In this document: piece after piece, positions 38,401 through 49,871 of the stretch | Position numbering within the stretch: the first letter of the stretch is position 1 | Layout: each line of letters begins with the position of its first letter | From: Anaeramoeba flamelloides | Lineage: Eukaryota > Metamonada > Anaeramoebidae | Assembly: GCA_027625915.1 (NCBI GenBank) | Contig: JANTQA010000015.1 | Coordinates: 2,356,001 to 2,420,000 of the forward strand | Reading direction: 5' to 3' | Length of the DNA: 64,000 bases | Translations under genes and position numbers: made by a program | The notes under the pieces: generated by a model | The model's database searches: none | What the model was told of the DNA's origin: nothing | What the model saw: the letters and a program-made list of their open reading frames with translations, nothing else

Positions 38401-39742
38401 ACTCTAGACCTAATACTTTTAATTCTTCAGTAGACCAATTAATACTGTTAATTGCAAAATAAAAAGATCAAAATTTTCCTTCAACTTTCCAAAATAATCA
38501 CATTCACGAATTAATGTAAAACATCAAATTCACGCCAATTCTAAAAAGTTAAATGATTAATTTAAGCATCTTTTCTGAATTAAAAATATTGAAATTTTAG
38601 ACGATTATAAAATCTTCATTTGGAAAGTTGAATGAAAATTTTATTAAATTTATTTTGAAACAAATAGTAATCTCGTTTTCAATTGTGCAAAAATTTAAAC
38701 CTGTTTTTATAATTTTCTTTTTAAATAAAAGATCCTTCAGAAGTCAATGCTATATTTAATTACTGTTTATTGTCAGTCTCTTTTACCAATTAACTTAGCA
38801 CCCTTCTTGAAAAAAGAAACACAAATGTTAATTTGCAAAATGAGTTTGTCAAAAAAACACTTGTTAGGTTAACAACAGCGGATTACACACTTATATCGAG
38901 AAAAAAATTTTTTCATTTGTTAAATGGAAAATTACGGTAGCAAATCAACAAATAGAAAAACCAAAGTTTCATAAAGAAAAAAATTAGGTATTGTTTTTCC
39001 TTCTTTGATTTAAAAACTTTTTTTTTTTTTGTTTGTTTGATTGATCTCAAATGTTTCTTTTCTGATTACACTCAAGTCATTTTCGTTTTTGTTTAGCCTA
39101 AAAATAAACTTTTGATGAAATTAGATCTTGATTAAAAAACTTTCAATTTGAAATTAAAAAAAAAAACAAATAGTGTTTTTTGGTGTTTTTTGTTTTTTGT
39201 TTTTTTTTTTTTTTTTTTTTTGTTTTTAGGTAATTACCTTCATTATTTTTCCCACTAACATACAATTTGTTACCCTTGCAAAGAAAGTAGTTTGAACAAA
39301 GACCCATTCTAATTTCTTTGACAAAGATATTATTATCTGAAAAAAAATTAACGATCCTGATTTGATCAAAGTTACTGTTTTCTGGATCTTCGAAGGGGAT
39401 TTCTGATCCGATGTCGACATATTTGCCTATTTTCCCGTGCCTAGCCAAAGAGTAAACGTTCCCTGATTCTGTCAAAATTAAAAAGGTATAACCACCCGAT
39501 CTAATGTCGATGATAATTTCATTTTCAATCTCATATTTTTGTAATTTAGTTGAGGAGTAGAGCTCGAGCTCGTTTATGGATTTTAACACCAAGAAGTATG
39601 GCTGGCTACAACCAATTGACGCAATTTGTTTTGCGTTTTTGATTTTTGTTCGTTCTTTCCACAGCGTTGTTTTTGATGGTTCGCCCATGCTTAAAAAATC
39701 ATATTTTGGTGATTTGATTGGAGTAAAAGAAAAGAATTTCAT
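35431..39742 (-). CDS. RCC1-repeat/BTB-domain protein B, two exons
   Basis: Exons on the minus strand are 39742-39238 and 36806-35431, giving 626 residues. The 2431-base intron is phase 1 (donor GTAATT, acceptor ACAG), and the join yields SGKNNEGQLGTGTT, a typical RCC1 blade. RCC1-like blades run to about residue 370 (VCGNNKYGKLG, SCGSEDFNGMG). A worn BTB-like segment lies at about 384-438 (KIHKLFIESRIG) and a clearer BTB domain at about 489-611 (YVHKFILLARSGLFRSLY, LIKYLYTD). The second BTB holds an Asn/Asp-rich insert at the position where paralogue A has its acidic tract. The start is uncertain. ATG 39742 is the first in-frame ATG, but the frame stays open to 39814, and a further 5' exon could exist. 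The molecular partner is unknown; the domain mix suggests a scaffold or a cullin-3 adaptor. Confidence 0.87.
37842..38269. repeat. Palindromic foldback element in the gene B intron
   Basis: Left landmarks CAAGTGCCGTA, TGCCTAGGTTTTCTTGAGG and TTTACTGCTTTATTTG are mirrored on the right as CAAATAAAGCAGTAAACCTC, AAGAAAACCTAGGCA and ACGGCACTTG. The centre (38041-38105) is a perfect hairpin with arms of 29 bases around a TAAT loop. The motif CTAGGTTTTTTTGAGGTTTT-like is repeated in tandem inside each arm. The whole is non-coding. Confidence 0.88.
38467..38675. repeat. Small foldback repeat
   Basis: AAAATTTTCCTTCAACTTTCC near 38470 faces GGAAAGTTGAATGAAAATTTT near 38622, and the right end is repeated at bases 1-50 of the window. 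It sits in the gene B intron next to the larger palindrome. Confidence 0.65.
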
Positions 39743-41374
39743 CAAATCCCCACGTTTTCTTTTTTCTGTGGTTTCGTCACACAAAAATACAAACTTGAAA
39801 AAAAATAAAATCAAAAGAAGATGATTTTCTTTTACTTTTTTTGCAGGACTTATCAGTTAACATATTTTTCAATGGTATTTTCCTTCCAATTTACACATAC
39901 AATTCGGAAAAGTTTTTCTATTATAATAATTGATTTGTACAATTTACTTTTCTTGTAAAGTAACGATACACAGACTTGGGGACGTCCTCCTTTTCTTTAT
40001 GGAAATGTAAGTTTTTTTTTTTTTTTTAAATCCTTTAAGAAGATTCTCAATTTAAGGGTTTTAGAATAAATTAACCTTACACATTTATACTTTGCTTTGA
40101 CAAAATTCTATAAGGCTGAATTAGTCTTTGTTTGGACTTTAGTGCTTTCATTTGAAACTTTATTGAAGAGTAATCCGGAATACTTTATTTTTTACAAGAG
40201 CAGTTATTTAGTAAAAAAACGATTCTACATTTTGAAAAGTAAAGTTAAACTCACATTGAATTTCGCTATATAGACCAAACAACCAACTGTTTGAATTGTT
40301 CGTAAATTTAAGATCAACTTATCATTTTCTCACTCTGATTTATGTGGTAAGTAAATCATATTAATTTTTTTTTGTCAAAGATAATTGGGTAATTATTAAA
40401 ACAAATATAGGACCAAACCCGGATATAAACAAAATGATTTGTCATCTTTTGAGATCTGAGTTAACCATTTTAAAAAAAGTAGATTTTACTCAAAAAGAAA
40501 TTTGCAGTTAAATAGATCTGATACTTTTTTATTTCGATTTTTGTTTCGGATTTAAAAAAAGAGTTTAAAAAACATTTTTGATTTTGATGAAATCTCACTT
40601 TTTGAAATTACTGAGAGTTTACATGAAGAAAAAGCTTTTCAATTTTAATCTTGTTTGAAAAATTTAAGAAAAATACACCAAAAATTGCATCGATTGAAGA
40701 TTAGAAAAAATTAATTATGTATTTTATTTTCAACTATTTATAAAATTTCTTGAAATTTAAAAGATTAGATGACATTCCTTTTCAAATATCCGAGACAAAC
40801 AAGGAATTGTTCTAATATGAAAATCAGTTATTTGATATTATTTATTATTTTTTTTATATTCAGATCATTAATTTGGATTCTTATTATTTGTTGGAAAATC
40901 ATTTAAACATTTTGGAAATAATTGTAAAATACATTGATAAGTTTAATCTTTAGAATATTACTACTCCAATGAAATAGTTGAGATTGGACTATTATCTATT
41001 AATTAAAAATAATCTAATTAAAAAGTATTTCTTTTCGGTCATTAAGTTCATTTTTTCAGTTTTAACAAAGTATTTTCGAGAGATTTTTAATTTGATTTTT
41101 TTTTGTTTTTCTTTTATTTTTTAGTGGAATCAAAAAAAAAAAATCGATTCGAACTGTTCTTTGAATAAACAAATTATATTTTTTTATTTGGAAAAATAAG
41201 AATTTTAATTGTTTTTGATATGAAATTGATTATTTATACTCTGATATTTTTAGAACTTTGTAGTTTTCTTTTTAAATTATATTTTTGTATAGCCTCTTCC
41301 CAAATATACAATAAGATTTCTTTCTTCTTTGATAGAAATAAAATTTTTTTTAAATTATTGAGAAATAAACTCTG
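39743..41374. other. Upstream region of gene B, with an exon-like scrap
   Basis: Between gene B (minus strand) and the next feature I see A+T-rich DNA. One C+G-richer segment, about 39964-40008, reads on the plus strand as SNDTQTWGRPPFLYGN and ends at a perfect donor GTAAGT. It has no in-frame ATG. It could be a 5' exon of the riboflavin kinase gene at 45066 (phase 0 at both ends) or a remnant. The rest of the stretch shows no gene. Confidence 0.4.
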
Positions 41375-42066
41375 TTTCAGTCAAAGGGGCCCAACATTTT
41401 TTTCAAATATCAATTGTTTTATATAATTGATCTTTGAAGAACGAAAAAGTAATAAATAGCATAATGCACATCCCAGAATTTTTGATATATGTCTGAAAGA
41501 AAACTAATTAATCAATAGATTTTCTTAAAAAATGAAAAACTAAAACTCTAAGGGATCTATTGAAAAAAACAACAATGTTCGTTTTGAACTTCTACTGGTA
41601 TTTGAATAATAAATCTGAAACATTTTTCACTTCATTTTCCATACTTTTCTTTTAGAAGTCAAGCCCCCAAACTAATTTTGTTGGTATTTGTGGTCTCTAT
41701 TTAAAAAAAGAAAAGAAAATGAAGTGGAAAATTTTCACATTTATTAAACAAATATCAAGATCAAAGATCAGATAGAATTCCAATAGAAAACAATATGATT
41801 TCTCAACAATAATTTTCAAGGTTTCAATAACCTAAGAATAACATATTTTTACCAAGTGAATATTGAGCTTGCAATAAAAAAAAATTTATGCAACTCAATG
41901 ACGTTTTAAAAAAAAAATCGAAAAAAAAAAAACAAAAATGTGAAGAAATATGAAAAAATAATTTCAATTTTGAAAATTTCCAAGATAAAATTTTTCTTCT
42001 AATATCTATGCAAAACCTTTAAACACATGTATTTTACACATTACAACTCGGCCCCTTTGACTGAAA
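41375..42066. repeat. 690-base foldback element with GC-rich ends
   Basis: The ends TTTCAGTCAAAGGGGCC (41375-41391) and GGCCCCTTTGACTGAAA (42050-42066) are exact complements. Internal arms also pair, for example CACTTCATTTTCC near 41628 with GGAAAATTTTCAC/GAAAATGAAGTGG near 41720. The GC-rich ends stand out in this DNA. It has the form of a non-autonomous DNA transposon. The frame at 41220-41426 crosses its left end and is not called. Confidence 0.8.
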
Positions 42067-44107
42067 AAATAGTTTAGTATGATTTTGAACTTATCCATAA
42101 AAAGAAAAAGATGGTTCTAACTCTTCAAAAAATAGTTCATTTCGGAAAATAGCTATAAAAGTAAGTTTGGTATTTTATGCCACAACTTTTAAGTTTATTT
42201 TTGATATCCAGGAAGTGAAAAGATTTTTTTGATTTGTCATTAAATTTTCTAAATTATTTTTTTAATTATTAGTCACCAAAAAAATATCTTAAGAGTGACT
42301 TTTACAGGTGAAAAAAATTGAAATTGTTGATAAAATATCTTTTGTTAATAAAGTTACACAATTTAAGTTAAAATTTTACATTGGAAATTTCTTTTACAAA
42401 AAAATGGGATATTTTAATAATACCAACGATTTTGACAATTTTACATCTGAGATTATCAAAATTTGATTTTACAATTACTAAAACATTTATTTTCATTCTA
42501 TAGACATAGAAAAATTTCTCAAACCCTTCTAAATATTCTCTACGATTAATTTCACTAGTTTGTTATATTTTTAAATTTGAACTTGTTCTTAAAAATTCTT
42601 CCAAGTTATTATTATTTGTTTTTTCTAATTTTCATTCAAAAATTTATTTGTAATATTTACATTTTTTGTTTATGCTAACTTTGAAATTAGTAATTTTTTT
42701 ATCCAATTTATTAGGAATTATCATTCTTTTTTAGAATTTGAATGTAAAAAAAAAATAATAACTAAACAATATATAAGGTTGGAATATAGTCCTTTAGTTA
42801 ATAATTTATAACGAATTTCAGAAAAAAAACACCTTTTCAACAACTAATCTGCATTATGGTACAAATTTAAGATAATATTTATTTTGAGAAAAAGTTAAAT
42901 AAGAATGATAAAAAAATAATCAATTTTCTAGGGATAAAATTATTTTTTATTTCTAGAAAAAAAAATCATTATTAGGAAATTGAATACTAATTTAAAATAG
43001 TTTTGAATTTTTCAAATTTGTTGAATGTTTTTTTCAAAACACTTGACTAGTCTTTTAAAAAGTCGGTAAATAATAAAAAAAGGGAGCGGTGGTGGTGGTG
43101 GGGGGGGGGTTAAAGAAATTTGAATCCACGGTGTATATTTATACTTGTTATTAATATTATTCAAAAATATGGTATTGTAAATCTATTTAGTTAGCACATA
43201 CGATTATTGTGAGAATTTAAAAGGGGTGAGGAAAAAACTTTTTAAAAAATGGTGTATTCTTGATAAATGTTTTTTTTTATTTAATTGAGGTCACCACTAT
43301 TATAATTTTTATTAAGAATTATAAAATTCATGGAGTTTTTATGATCAAAAGGAATTAAAACCCTATTTCCTATTATTTTCTTTTTTTTTTTAACAGTTAC
43401 AATTGTTTTATTAAAGAATTTACAATTTCATCCAAAAATAACTCACAAAATTAGGGTTCATGTTTCGAAAATTAGTTAGATAAGTTTCTTCTAGATTATT
43501 TTAATATATCCCTCTCAAGAAGAATTTGTTACGAATTTTTTCAAATTTGTACAAATAATTACAGATATATTTTAAATATAACTTATTTATATTGTTAATC
43601 CAACCTTTAAATTTGTCCCAAACTACACAGTTTTTTCTTAAAATTCTTGATTTTTTTCTCTAAAATAAAGGATTATTATGAATTTATGAGATCAAATTTT
43701 ATAACTATTATCATCATTGAATCTTTTGGGATAATATTTGAACTAGTCAACTACTCATAGTATTCAAACCAAATCACTACACACTTTGAATTTTGGACTT
43801 CATGTGTGCATATACAAACCCCCCCAAGAAGAAAATTTAATTACCATTATTTGAAAAATATATTGTAGATAATTTAAACAAATCTTATTTTTCCATTCTT
43901 CAGGATCGTTCGTTTAGGATTCTGAGTTGATCTAACAGTTAACATAATAAAGTATGTAAAAAATAAATCGAAAACATAAATTACTATCTCCCATCTATTA
44001 AAAATTTAGTATTTATCAAAGAGAAATCGGGAAATAAGGTGAAAAATTAATCCATTTTATTATTCAATTACCAGTAAGAATTTTTCCTTAAAAAAATAAA
44101 AATATGT
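42067..44107. other. Gene-free stretch with a G-rich run
   Basis: A+T-rich throughout except a G-rich run at about 43081-43110, where GGTGGTGGTGG is followed by a run of G. No gene was recognised. Confidence 0.5.
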
Positions 44108-44494
44108 CTCTACACTAGTGTAAAACGGACTGTTGCAAAAAATAGAGTTTTTACACTTTTACAGATAAATAAAGAGTCACATGTATTTATCCACATTTCG
44201 ATTATAGTAAACGAAATATCATTTTTTGATTATTAAGATTGAATTGATTTTCAATATAAAATCGTTATGTGATGAACACCAATACTTGGTTTGAAAAATG
44301 ATGTTTTTTTTAAAAATTGAAAAGTTGATATTTACCAAACCAATTGTTTGATTAAAATTATTATTAGTCATATCATATAATCTGATATTATCTTTAGTAT
44401 TACCAAAATGTGGATAAATGGATCTGACTCTTTATTTAACTGTAAAGGTGTAAAAACTCTATTTTTTACAACTTTCAATATTTAGAGTGTGTAA
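44108..44494. repeat. Foldback element
   Basis: AAAAAATAGAGTTTTTACAC near 44137 and TAAATAAAGAGTCA near 44166 are mirrored by TGACTCTTTATTTAACTG and GGTGTAAAAACTCTATTTTTT near 44427-44466. The outer ends carry TACAC- and GTGTGTA-like text. No coding frame is present. Confidence 0.8.
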
Positions 44495-45065
44495 CATAAC
44501 ATTCACAAGAGATTATTTATTTATTGATTATCAAAACACAACCAAATAATGGAAGTTTCAAAAAAATTGAATACACTTTCTTTTTTGGCTTTTTAAATGT
44601 ATCTTCGAAACCCTTTTGTTATCCCTTAAATTTTCGCTTTTTGAAAAAAAACAGAAAAAACTTTTCATTTAATAAATTCATTCTCCACATCTCATATAAC
44701 AAACTCATGTGAAGAAAGTCATGGCCTTTTGTCCTATTTCATTTTAAATGAGAATTGAATAGTTGACAAATAATAACCTTTTACAAAAAATAATACAAAT
44801 TGAAAGAGTAAAGATAATTCTTAGACTTTGTGAAAGATCACAAAAGTTCCAATTTCTCACCAATAACGATTCGTTCAACATTTAAACAGTTAATAAAACG
44901 TTTCAAAAAAAATTATTCCAAACGTAAAAAGCAAACTTGAAAAAAGATCATTTTTTCCAAAGATAATTTATTTTATTTATTTTTTTCCTTACCTTCTCAG
45001 ATTTAATTTTACAAAAACTGAATTTTCTTTCACTAACATACAACTTATGACCTACCTTTAAAAGC
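44495..45065. other. Stretch upstream of the riboflavin kinase exon
   Basis: A+T-rich sequence. The likely acceptor for the riboflavin kinase exon (AAAAG) ends at 45065. The frame at 44524-44712 is unconvincing and was left out. Confidence 0.4.
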
Positions 45066-45725
45066 CAATTTTTTTAGAAGGGACTGTTGTCCATGGGTAT
45101 GGAAGGGGCAAAAAAATTAACTGTCCAACTGCAAATTTAAATTCGCCATCACTCGAGGAAAAGTTAAAAGACTTGGGAAATGGGGTTTACTTTGGATGGG
45201 CAAGGATCAACAACGATGAGAACATTTATAAAATGGTCATGTCCTTTGGGTACAATGTTTATTTTGGAAACAAGCAATTTACCATTGAAGCACATCTTCT
45301 TCATGATTTTAAATCCGATTTTTATGATCAAAATTTAAGACTTCTTGTAAATGGTTATATCAGACCCATGCTTAATTTTGATTCTTTAGGTTTGTTATTG
45401 GTTTTTCTTTTTCTTTTTCTTTTTCTTTTTCACTGTGTTTTTCTTTTTCTTTGTCTTTTTCTCTGTGCTTTTCTTTTTCTTTGTCTTTTTTACTCCTCAA
45501 GGAAAAATACAAAAAAAAAAAAAGCCACAAAAAATCATTCACAAACTCTCAATTTTTTTTTTTTTCTTTTCTTTTCTTTCTTCTTTCTTTTTATATTAAT
45601 CTCCCCAAATCATCGAAAAATTATTAAAAGCAATAGAAAACGACAAAAGTGTTGCAAAAATTGAATTAGAAAAGGAACAATTTCTCAAAGGACAAAAGAA
45701 TGAATTTATTACAAAACAAATATAA
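45066..45725 (+). pseudogene. Riboflavin kinase (flavokinase) gene, damaged as read
   Basis: Riboflavin kinase phosphorylates riboflavin to FMN. Family hallmarks are plain: PIFLEGTVVHGYGRG (from 45066), PTANL (45125), GVYFGWARI, MVMSFGYN, EAHLLHDF with the expected Glu, DFYDQ, GYIRP and NFDSL. The final part, IENDKSVAKIELEKEQF, ends at stop 45723-45725. Two faults appear. Between GYGRGKK and PTANL the frame shifts by one base at a run of seven A, and the gap is about four bases shorter than the family spacing. The intron starting at 45390 (donor GTTTGT) would rejoin best at 45616, giving NFDSLEKLLKAIEND, but the preceding dinucleotide is CG, not AG. A true AG at 45629-45630 would also keep frame while dropping EKLLK. 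There is no start codon in front of 45066, so an upstream exon is missing or unidentified. Assembly errors, a rare splice site or a decaying gene are all possible. Confidence 0.72.
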
Positions 45726-46890
45726 ATAACAAAAAAACAAAACAAAAACAAAAAAAGATAAACCGAAAAATAGAATAATTTCGATTTTTTGCTTTTTTTT
45801 TTTACTTTTCAAATCAATTTGATTCCTTTACAAAGTGTGACTCATACTGCTAAATTCCAAATAATTTTTCAATTTCTTTTCACTTTGCCTCATTTATTAA
45901 ATACCACTGAACAATTTCAAAAGTAAATTAATCGAAAATCCTTTTATGCTTGAGATCAGTAATTGGTTCTTGTTGAAACAATCGATACAAAAAAAAGGTG
46001 CCAATTGATTTTTCTTACAACAATAGTTCAAAAAATCCCACTTAATCCAAGTTTTTGTGTTTAAAATAAATGACGATTAAATGTGATGTATTTATAAGAA
46101 AATTATTTGAATTGTAAATTTGGTTTTACCGTTTTGGAAAAAAAGTGAAACACTGTTTTTCATTGGGAACCTTTATGAAAATGAAAAGTAAAATCAATAA
46201 AAAGAAGAAACCTATAAACTTCAAATAATAACCCATTATATTATTTTAAATCAATCCAACAAATACAATTTAAATCTGCTTTCTTATCGAAATTATCGAT
46301 GTGGTTAGGAGATAGCAAAAATAGTCAATTTTTTGAACAAATTTTTAATAATTGATCAATCAAACAAAACTCCCTGCCAAAAGATAGTATTAAAAAAACT
46401 GTTATTGTGCAGAATACTTCACTTTGTCTTTATTTATTTATTTATTCTTTTTTTAATTGATCTTACTTTTTAATTTTCAGTAATGTCCCAATTAAAAACC
46501 ATTGTTGAACTTTTTTTTCACAATGGTTATAATTTTTTTCAAAAATAGAAAAGAAATTTGAAGTTTACCCAGTAGTGAAGTTATGGCTTTAATCAGAGTA
46601 ACTGTTTTAAATCAATCACAATTGCTGAATTGAATTTTCTATTGACAAAAAACAATTAATTTAGTAGCTAATATATCCATTTCAAAAAAGTGAAAACTTT
46701 TTTTTAATGATTTTGTCAGAATTAAAACCTTTTTAAAGGTTTCTATTTTAATAAAGTATGGACTTTTTTTAAAAAAGGTGCTTTCTTTCAGGCATCAATC
46801 CCTACACCACATTTAACGATTGGTCGCTGGGTTTATTAAAATAGAAAACTTTCAAACAGTTTTAATTCCAAAAAAAATTAAGAATTTTTG
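45726..46890. other. Gene-free stretch
   Basis: A+T-rich DNA downstream of the riboflavin kinase stop. No gene or RNA was recognised. Confidence 0.5.
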
Positions 46891-47308
46891 TTTAGGAAGA
46901 AGGTACATTTTACCATTTTGAAAAATTTTAATTGCAAGAACCTTATTGAAAAATTATTTTTGGAGTGTCATGGGACATTGAAACTTTGAAACCTAAATAC
47001 CATTAACTACTCTATTTGTGAAAAGGACCCAGAGTCGAATCTTGAATTTTTTGAAATATTTTTTTTGATTAACTTTTTGGTTTTTATTAAATTTGTTTTT
47101 GGATCTAGAAATGTCTTTTATTGGAATGTTTGAAATTAATAATAGAATAAACCAAAAAATAGACCATAGAAGGTGTGTATTTTTGAACAAATCTTTTCTT
47201 TTAGAAGACCAAACAAGAAAGATCGCCATTTTAGATAAATTAGTTAAAATCAAGAATGAAAAAAAAAAAATCAAAAAAGATATTTTCCAAGATTTTTTTT
47301 ATTTAGCT
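46891..47308. repeat. 420-base repeat, plus-oriented copy
   Basis: This block is matched by the reverse complement of 49872-50306. Shared landmarks are ATTTTACCATTTTGAAAAAT, ATTGAAACTT, TTTTGGATCTA and the string TTTTCTTTTAGAAGACCAAACA. A frame common to both copies reads RINQK, FLLEDQT and KIAI, but it is shifted by indels between copies and lacks a supported start. It may be old coding sequence. The product is unknown. Confidence 0.75.
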
Positions 47309-48712
47309 TCTTAATTTGTATTAACACAAACAATTTTAAATATTGGATTTCAAATCTCACTAATATTTATTATTATTTTGTAATTTTTTTTTTAAAAAAT
47401 CTTTTTTAAAATATATTTTCAAATATTTTTATCCAACAAAGCCAAAACAAAGAATACTGTTTCAAAAATTAACACAAAGGGATTGAATTCTCGAAATCAA
47501 AAAACCAGTTACAAAAGATTCAACCGAAAAAAAAAAAAAAATGAAAAAAAATAAAATCAAGAATTCACAATAATTTTAAGTTCTCAATTAAATCAATAAT
47601 AAATAATTATCAAATCAGGTAAATAGATCAAACAAAACTTTATTTCGGCGGAAGAATCGAAAATGTATCTTATTTTCGGAAACAAAACTAAAATTAAATA
47701 AATTAAATGAATATAGGATTTTAAAAGTCATCTTGTTAATTTTCTTTAGAATTGGGAAGTAATTGGTTTATCAAAAATTTTACAAACAAAAAGTTTTTCC
47801 ATGAAAAATTATAGATAGAACCAAGTAAAGAAGAAGTAATTGGGTCAAATGTTATAGATAAGATCAATAAAAAAAAATTATTTTTCATTTAAGTTTCCAG
47901 TACAGTCAGTTTCACTTTTAAGGCACAAACTTTCAACGAATTTTAAGGCACAAAAAATCTCAAATTAATTACACAAAATTTCAAATTTTTTTTTAGACAA
48001 TTTATTTTTACTAGAATTTGAATTTTGTGCTTTAATTTGAGATTTTTTTTGTGCCTTAAATTTCGTTGATAGTTTGTGCCTTAAAAGTGAAACTGACTGT
48101 ATCAATTATTTCATTTTTTGATAGCATTTTTTACTTTGTATGTAAATATATTATATACTAGGATATCTGAGAACCTCATATTTATTAAAATATTCATACA
48201 TTTAGTTAAAGAAATGATATGAATTAGTCAGTTTCACATTGACTGTTATTACTCAAAATTTCTAAAATATACTTGCCCCTTTAAAATGGAAGTTGATTTT
48301 TCTCACCCTCCAATCTCTATAGCATATTTAAAGGTAGATTCTTTGCTTTATTAAATCAGAAAAGTTGTAAAAAGTTTTAATTCTGAAAAATTTTTCACCC
48401 TTTTAAAAGATAAAACTACAAAAAAGTTATAAAAAGTCCTCACATTTTTAAAATGATGGTACCTATTTTTTTTAATTTATGGATTTTTGAATATTTAATA
48501 AATTCATTTTAAAAAAGCGTGACCTAAATTTTTTCTGGGATTATATGAATAGACAACAAATTTTCACTTTTTTCAAAAGTCCAAAATTCATCAAAAATTT
48601 TATTTAGCCTATAGAATAAAGCCTATCATTTCTTAACTTTTAAACTATTTGTTTTTTTTTTTTTTTTTTTTTTAATTCCAAACAGTTTAAATTCAAAACC
48701 ACGTTAGATTCT

Positions 48713-48761
<49 letters not shown>

Positions 48762-49871
48762 ATCTGTATTTTAGTAATCTCCCAAATTTCACTATGTTCT
48801 TTTTTAAAAATGTTAACCCACCTGGCAATGTCATTGGAAGTACTTGTGGGTTGTTTTATCCCATATTCCTATCAAAAAATGTTTTTCAAATTTTTGGATC
48901 AGAATCATTTTTTCTAATTTCACAAAAATTCTTTCTTTTCTTTATAAATTTTAATTTGTATTTGGTTTTTCTTTCTTTTCTTTTTCAGAATCGTTTTTCT
49001 TTTTCTTTTTCTGAAATTATCTTTTTTTAAAGTTAATAAAATCAAGCTTGAAAAAAAAAAAAATCTTCGAATATACCATTAAACATTAAGAAATTGAGAT
49101 AATATCAAGTTTTCTTAAAATTCAGATAATTATTAGCAAAAAATATTCTTGTGAATTTTTTAAGTGAGAGTTCAGTAATAAAAAATCCGAATACTCATTT
49201 CAAAAAGTGTAATTCACTTTTTTTTCGTTTTAATTATATTTTTTTTTTTTAATTTTTAAAATACAAGGCCTCTTTAATTATTTCGAATACTTAAAAAGTC
49301 AATTATTAATAAGATTTAATTATTTGTTGTTCTTGAATATAAAAGAATATATATTTTATTTCTCCTAAAATTTATTACTTCATGTGAGTCATAATTGTTG
49401 AAATGGGGTTTATTTATCAAAAACTGTTACTGACTTAATTAATTAATTGAAAAAAAAATATTTTTATTATCTTCATTTAACAACTTGTGAATAAATCTGA
49501 TTAATACAATTATTATAGTTACCAATGCAAAAATTTTTTTGTTATCAAATTCTGAGATTGATATATATTTTTTAAAAAGTTGATTCTGAAAAAAAAATTA
49601 TAAAATGAACTGTTATCTTGTATTTTTTCAGTCATTTTTTCTTTTTCTTTGAGTTGAAATTTCTGATATTTGTTTTTTGATTTCGAGAATTCAACTCCTT
49701 AACTTTAATCTTTGGAACAGTATACCCTTTTTTTAGTTTTGTTTGATAAAAATATTAGAAATATGGATTTGAAAGCAAATTTGTAAAAAAATGTTTTGTA
49801 AAATAAAAATAAAAAGTAGTAGTGAGGAGAAGTCTCAAGAAAACAAATTGTTTGTATTCATATCTAATTAA
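47309..49871. other. Interior between two inverted repeats
   Basis: Holds the second 197-base MITE (47903-48099), a T run near 48651-48673, an AT microsatellite at about 48716-48759, and a C+G-richer scrap at about 48764-48870. That scrap has open frames on both strands (plus: NVNPPGNVIGSTCGLFYP; minus: NDIARWVNIFKKEHSEIWE). Neither frame can be assigned to a family. The rest is A+T-rich and empty. Confidence 0.45.
47903..48099. repeat. 197-base Tc1/mariner-like foldback MITE, copy 2
   Basis: Same palindromic element as 9445-9641 and the same length. It begins CAGTCAGTTTCACTTTTAAG and is flanked by TA at 47901-47902 and 48100-48101. It lies inside the segment bounded by the inverted repeats at 46.9 and 50.3 kb. 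Confidence 0.9.

Larger units (their letters stand above)
36807..39237 (-). other. 2.43-kb intron of gene B
   Basis: Defined by the in-frame join of the two exons. It is packed with inverted repeats (37842-38269 and 38467-38675). A frame at 37285-37485 on the plus strand is Lys-rich noise and was not called. Confidence 0.8.

Noticed and set aside
45030-45060. Match of a 14-base string to the end of gene B exon 1 (CACTAACATACAA)
   Set aside because: The match does not extend on either side and is expected by chance in sequence of this composition.
47093-47314. Calling the RINQK...FLLEDQT frame a gene
   Set aside because: No ATG supported by both copies, indels between copies, and no recognised family; it was kept only as a repeat.
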